Positions 7,154 through 9,228 of a stretch of 9,228 bases of DNA are shown one piece after another. The position numbers and the translations under genes were made by a program. Below the pieces are notes generated by a model. That model had not been told where the DNA came from. It saw only the letters and a list, made by a program, of their open reading frames with translations, and made no database searches. Origin of the DNA: CAJWLW01 sp963580095 (GTDB taxonomy: Bacteria > Verrucomicrobiota > Lentisphaeria > JABSQK01 > CAJWLW01); the NCBI GenBank assembly GCA_963580095.1, contig CAUZJQ010000166.1, positions 1 through 9,228 of the forward strand. Reading direction: 5' to 3'. Numbering within the stretch: position 1 is the stretch's first letter; the number at the start of each line of letters is the position of its first letter.

Positions 7154-8035
7154 ATGTCACAGGAATCAGGATATTCAGAAGACACCTCCCTGAAAACTGG
7201 GATTGAGCAGGAAAAAATGGAAACTATAGATAAGGAGGAAGCCAAATCGGAAGAATCCGGGTTCACCGCTGCGCAGCCGACGCATTCCGGCATCCACCTG
7301 TGGCGCTGGCCGGTGGTGATCATCATCATCATTGCCGCCGGACTTTATGTTACACAGCGGATCACCGACAACGTCAAAACCGTGGTGACGGTGCCGGCGC
7401 GTGCCGTGAAAGCTGCGATCGACACCTGGCAAGCATTTAGTCAGGTCGAGATCGATCAGCATGTCACAAAGTTTGTCTCGGGCATCCCGGTCAGCCGTGA
7501 CGAGACCAGCCTGGTCGTGCAGACTCGCGACTTTACGCACACCAGCATCGCGGAGAACACCAAGAAACGCTTCGGCATCAATTTCGGCACGACGACCGTG
7601 TTCATGTCCGTGCCGACGCGCATTCACTATGCCGTCGACTTGTCCGGCGCCAGGCCTGTGGCGTTTCATATCGACGGAGAGACCGGCACCTTCACTGCGA
7701 TCTTCTCGGACCCGGAAATTCAAGCCGTCGAGATATTCGCCCACGACAAGACAGAAATGGTGAAGGTTGGATGGGCTCGGCTGGAATTCAGGTCCGGCGA
7801 ACATCTGAAGGATCAGCTCGAGCAGAACCTTTACAATGAGATTCATGATCTCGGGATAAACGAGAAGGTGCTGTATGAAGTCCGCGACCAGGCGCGACCG
7901 GTGCTTGCAAGGTTTGTCACGACCTATCTCGACAACCGCGGTGAATGGGATATCGACGGTGGCTTCCTGCATGTCGAAGTAAAATTCACGGGTGACGGGC
8001 AAGCGTTTGAACGAAATGATGTCATCTTACCGTAA
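7154..8035 (+). CDS. Single-pass membrane protein resembling DUF4230
   Basis: A 293-residue protein with an acidic, hydrophilic N-terminal tail (1-47), one membrane helix with a run of Ile (about 52-67), then a soluble domain. The pattern of the domain fits DUF4230: a strand with SLVVQTRDF (119-127), a strand before YAVDLSGARP (159-168), GTFTAIFSDPEIQAVEI (178-194), and then a long helix (about 217-260) with DQARPVLARFVTTYL (245-259). The family's function is not known to me. The start at 7154 is 9 bp after the PrsW-like stop. An in-frame ATG at 7217 has an AGGA 4 bases upstream and would drop 21 residues of the tail, so the start is uncertain. The single-pass form makes it a possible protease substrate or a partner of the channel. 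The first about 100 bases are more AT-rich than the rest. Confidence 0.7.
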   Translation: MSQESGYSEDTSLKTGIEQEKMETIDKEEAKSEESGFTAAQPTHSGIHLWRWPVVIIIIIAAGLYVTQRITDNVKTVVTVPARAVKAAIDTWQAFSQVEIDQHVTKFVSGIPVSRDETSLVVQTRDFTHTSIAENTKKRFGINFGTTTVFMSVPTRIHYAVDLSGARPVAFHIDGETGTFTAIFSDPEIQAVEIFAHDKTEMVKVGWARLEFRSGEHLKDQLEQNLYNEIHDLGINEKVLYEVRDQARPVLARFVTTYLDNRGEWDIDGGFLHVEVKFTGDGQAFERNDVILP

Positions 8036-8048
8036 TCGACCAACCACC

Positions 8049-9228
8049 ATGCCTATACTTCATTTCATCCTGCCACTGTTGATCGGTGTTGCTGTGTCGG
8101 CCCAGCAACCCGACGCCATCGAGGCAGCCGCGCGCCAGCAAGCGACAATAGTCGAACTGCTGAACAAGGGCAATGCTGCGTTTGGCGGCGAGCTGTTCGA
8201 GCAGGCCGAACGCTACTACCGGCAATATTGGCAGAAGGCCTACAACCAGGACCTGTTTGTCGATGCCAGCGAACGCCTGGTAAAAACCCTCATCCATCTC
8301 GAGCGCCCGCAGGACGCCGTCGATGTCCTCGACGAGGTCGAGAAGTCTCACGAACTGACGAAAGCCCACCGCATCACTGTCGATTTCTGGCGCGGTCGGC
8401 TGCTGATCATACTCAACCAACCGTCCGCGGCACTGCCGTTGTTTGTGAGACTGTCTCACAGTAAGCCGCCGGTGGAACTGCTTCCCGATATCTACATGGG
8501 GGCCGCCGAATGCTACGTCGTCGCCGAGCAGTGGCAGAACGCCGTCGTCGCCCTGAAAAACGCCGAGACCGTCGCGCCGAACACCGCTATGATGCGCGAG
8601 GCCAGGCTCGGACTGGTGCGCGTCCACCTCGCAATGAAAGCTTACCAGAAAGCCGAGATCATTGTCGCCGCCGACTTTGCCGATGCCGAGCGTCCCTATC
8701 GCAACAAGCTCGGCATGTACCGGATCGAAGCACAACTGGGCCTCGGCCGTGTCGAGGAGGCTTACAATTTCTACCGTAACATGATGATCATCTCACCCAC
8801 CTACTCGGTCGACGACGAGGACTACCCGCTCCTGCGCAGGTTGGGACACGCCGTCATCGACGCCAATGACCCTGCCGGCGCTGCCAAAGAGATTTTTGAA
8901 AAGAACCTGGTCCTCTACACCAAACGCGAGCAACGCCAGCAATTGCTCTGCGATGCCGCCGAAGCCTGGGCGATTGCTGGTGACTACAGCACTGCCATGG
9001 CCCGGTTCAGGATGTTTCTTGATCACTATGGTGACCATCCGAATGAGATCCACGTGCGCTACCGCATTGCCCAGTTGTGGGACGCGATGGGTGAGCCTGT
9101 TGAGGCGGTCACCGCATTCACCCTGGTCTACAATCGTCAGGATGCTCCGATCGATCTGCGGTATCAGGCGGTGCGCCGGGTCTCTGCACTCTATACCGTG
9201 GATGGCGACCTGGAACTCGCCGCGAAGT
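8049..9228 (+). CDS. Secreted TPR-repeat protein (3' partial)
   Basis: The frame from ATG 8049 stays open for 393 codons to the window end, so the C-terminus is missing. The N-terminus is a signal peptide: hydrophobic ILHFILPLLIGVAV, then AVSA-QQ with likely cleavage after residue 18. No lipobox Cys is seen, so it is predicted periplasmic rather than a lipoprotein. The rest is all-helical with TPR-type repeats: NAAFGGELFEQAERYYRQYW (42-61), ERLVKTLIHLERPQDAVDVL (75-94), GAAECYVVAEQWQNAVVALK (151-170), a RIEAQLGLGRVEEAYNFYR unit (225-243), AAEAWAIAGDYSTAMARFRM (303-322) and RIAQLWDAMGEPVEAVTAF (339-357). It starts 13 bp after the DUF4230-like gene, with the leader ACCAACCACC before the ATG and no Shine-Dalgarno. 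I infer a periplasmic protein-interaction scaffold working with the channel operon. Confidence 0.85.
   Translation, partial: MPILHFILPLLIGVAVSAQQPDAIEAAARQQATIVELLNKGNAAFGGELFEQAERYYRQYWQKAYNQDLFVDASERLVKTLIHLERPQDAVDVLDEVEKSHELTKAHRITVDFWRGRLLIILNQPSAALPLFVRLSHSKPPVELLPDIYMGAAECYVVAEQWQNAVVALKNAETVAPNTAMMREARLGLVRVHLAMKAYQKAEIIVAADFADAERPYRNKLGMYRIEAQLGLGRVEEAYNFYRNMMIISPTYSVDDEDYPLLRRLGHAVIDANDPAGAAKEIFEKNLVLYTKREQRQQLLCDAAEAWAIAGDYSTAMARFRMFLDHYGDHPNEIHVRYRIAQLWDAMGEPVEAVTAFTLVYNRQDAPIDLRYQAVRRVSALYTVDGDLELAAK
8444..8460. repeat. Short palindrome in the TPR gene
   Basis: TGTGAGA-CTG-TCTCACA is a perfect 7-bp inverted repeat with a 3-base centre, inside the coding sequence. Arms of this size are expected about once by chance in a window this long, so it is recorded only as a possible site. 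Confidence 0.2.

Noticed and set aside
7231..7240. TAAGGAGGAA, a strong Shine-Dalgarno-like sequence
   Set aside because: No start codon follows at suitable spacing; it encodes a Lys/Glu-rich stretch inside the DUF4230-like protein.
7317..7331. ATC trinucleotide run
   Set aside because: It encodes consecutive Ile residues of the membrane helix; it is too short to call a functional repeat.

Overview
The window looks like a bacterial chromosome segment of moderately high GC. It is densely coded on both strands, with short intergenic gaps and no rRNA, tRNA, insertion sequence or CRISPR array that I can see. Almost none of the gene starts has a recognisable Shine-Dalgarno sequence. That, plus the mix of an isolated murG, a glutamate-synthase-like flavoprotein and an ExbB/ExbD/TPR envelope operon, suggests a Gram-negative (two-membrane) lineage. 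PVC-type bacteria are one possibility, but the sequence alone does not fix the taxonomy.

Layout. (1) Bases 1-1452 (+) hold the C-terminal half of a flavoprotein: the end of a GltD-type FAD/NAD(P)H oxidoreductase fused to a glutamate-synthase FMN-domain homologue. Its start lies before the window. (2) Bases 1491-2621 (-) hold a MurG-family GlcNAc transferase that converges on gene 1 with a 38-bp gap. (3) A divergent 151-bp spacer (2622-2772) is the only sizeable intergenic region and is the likely promoter zone for murG and for the operon that follows. (4) From 2773 to the window end there is a tight run of seven co-directional genes with junctions between a 20-bp overlap and a 19-bp gap. In order: an ExbB/TolQ/MotA-type channel protein with an N-terminal zinc ribbon and a Cys-bearing C-terminal domain; an ExbD/TolR-like protein lacking the usual membrane Asp; a second ExbD/TolR-like protein that keeps this Asp; a two-helix membrane protein with a periplasmic helical/TPR-like domain; a PrsW-type intramembrane protease homologue; a single-pass protein resembling DUF4230; and a secreted TPR protein cut by the window end. 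The last one is open to base 9228 with no stop.

Interpretation (inference). The seven genes read as one envelope machine. A proton-channel motor (ExbB-like plus two non-equivalent ExbD-like subunits) would sit in the inner membrane, with periplasmic TPR scaffolds and a single-pass partner around it, and an intramembrane protease as regulator or processing enzyme. I do not recognise the set as a named system. It lacks the peptidoglycan-binding domain of MotB/ZorB, and no TonB, TolA or Pal is seen in the window. It is the most interesting part of this sequence.
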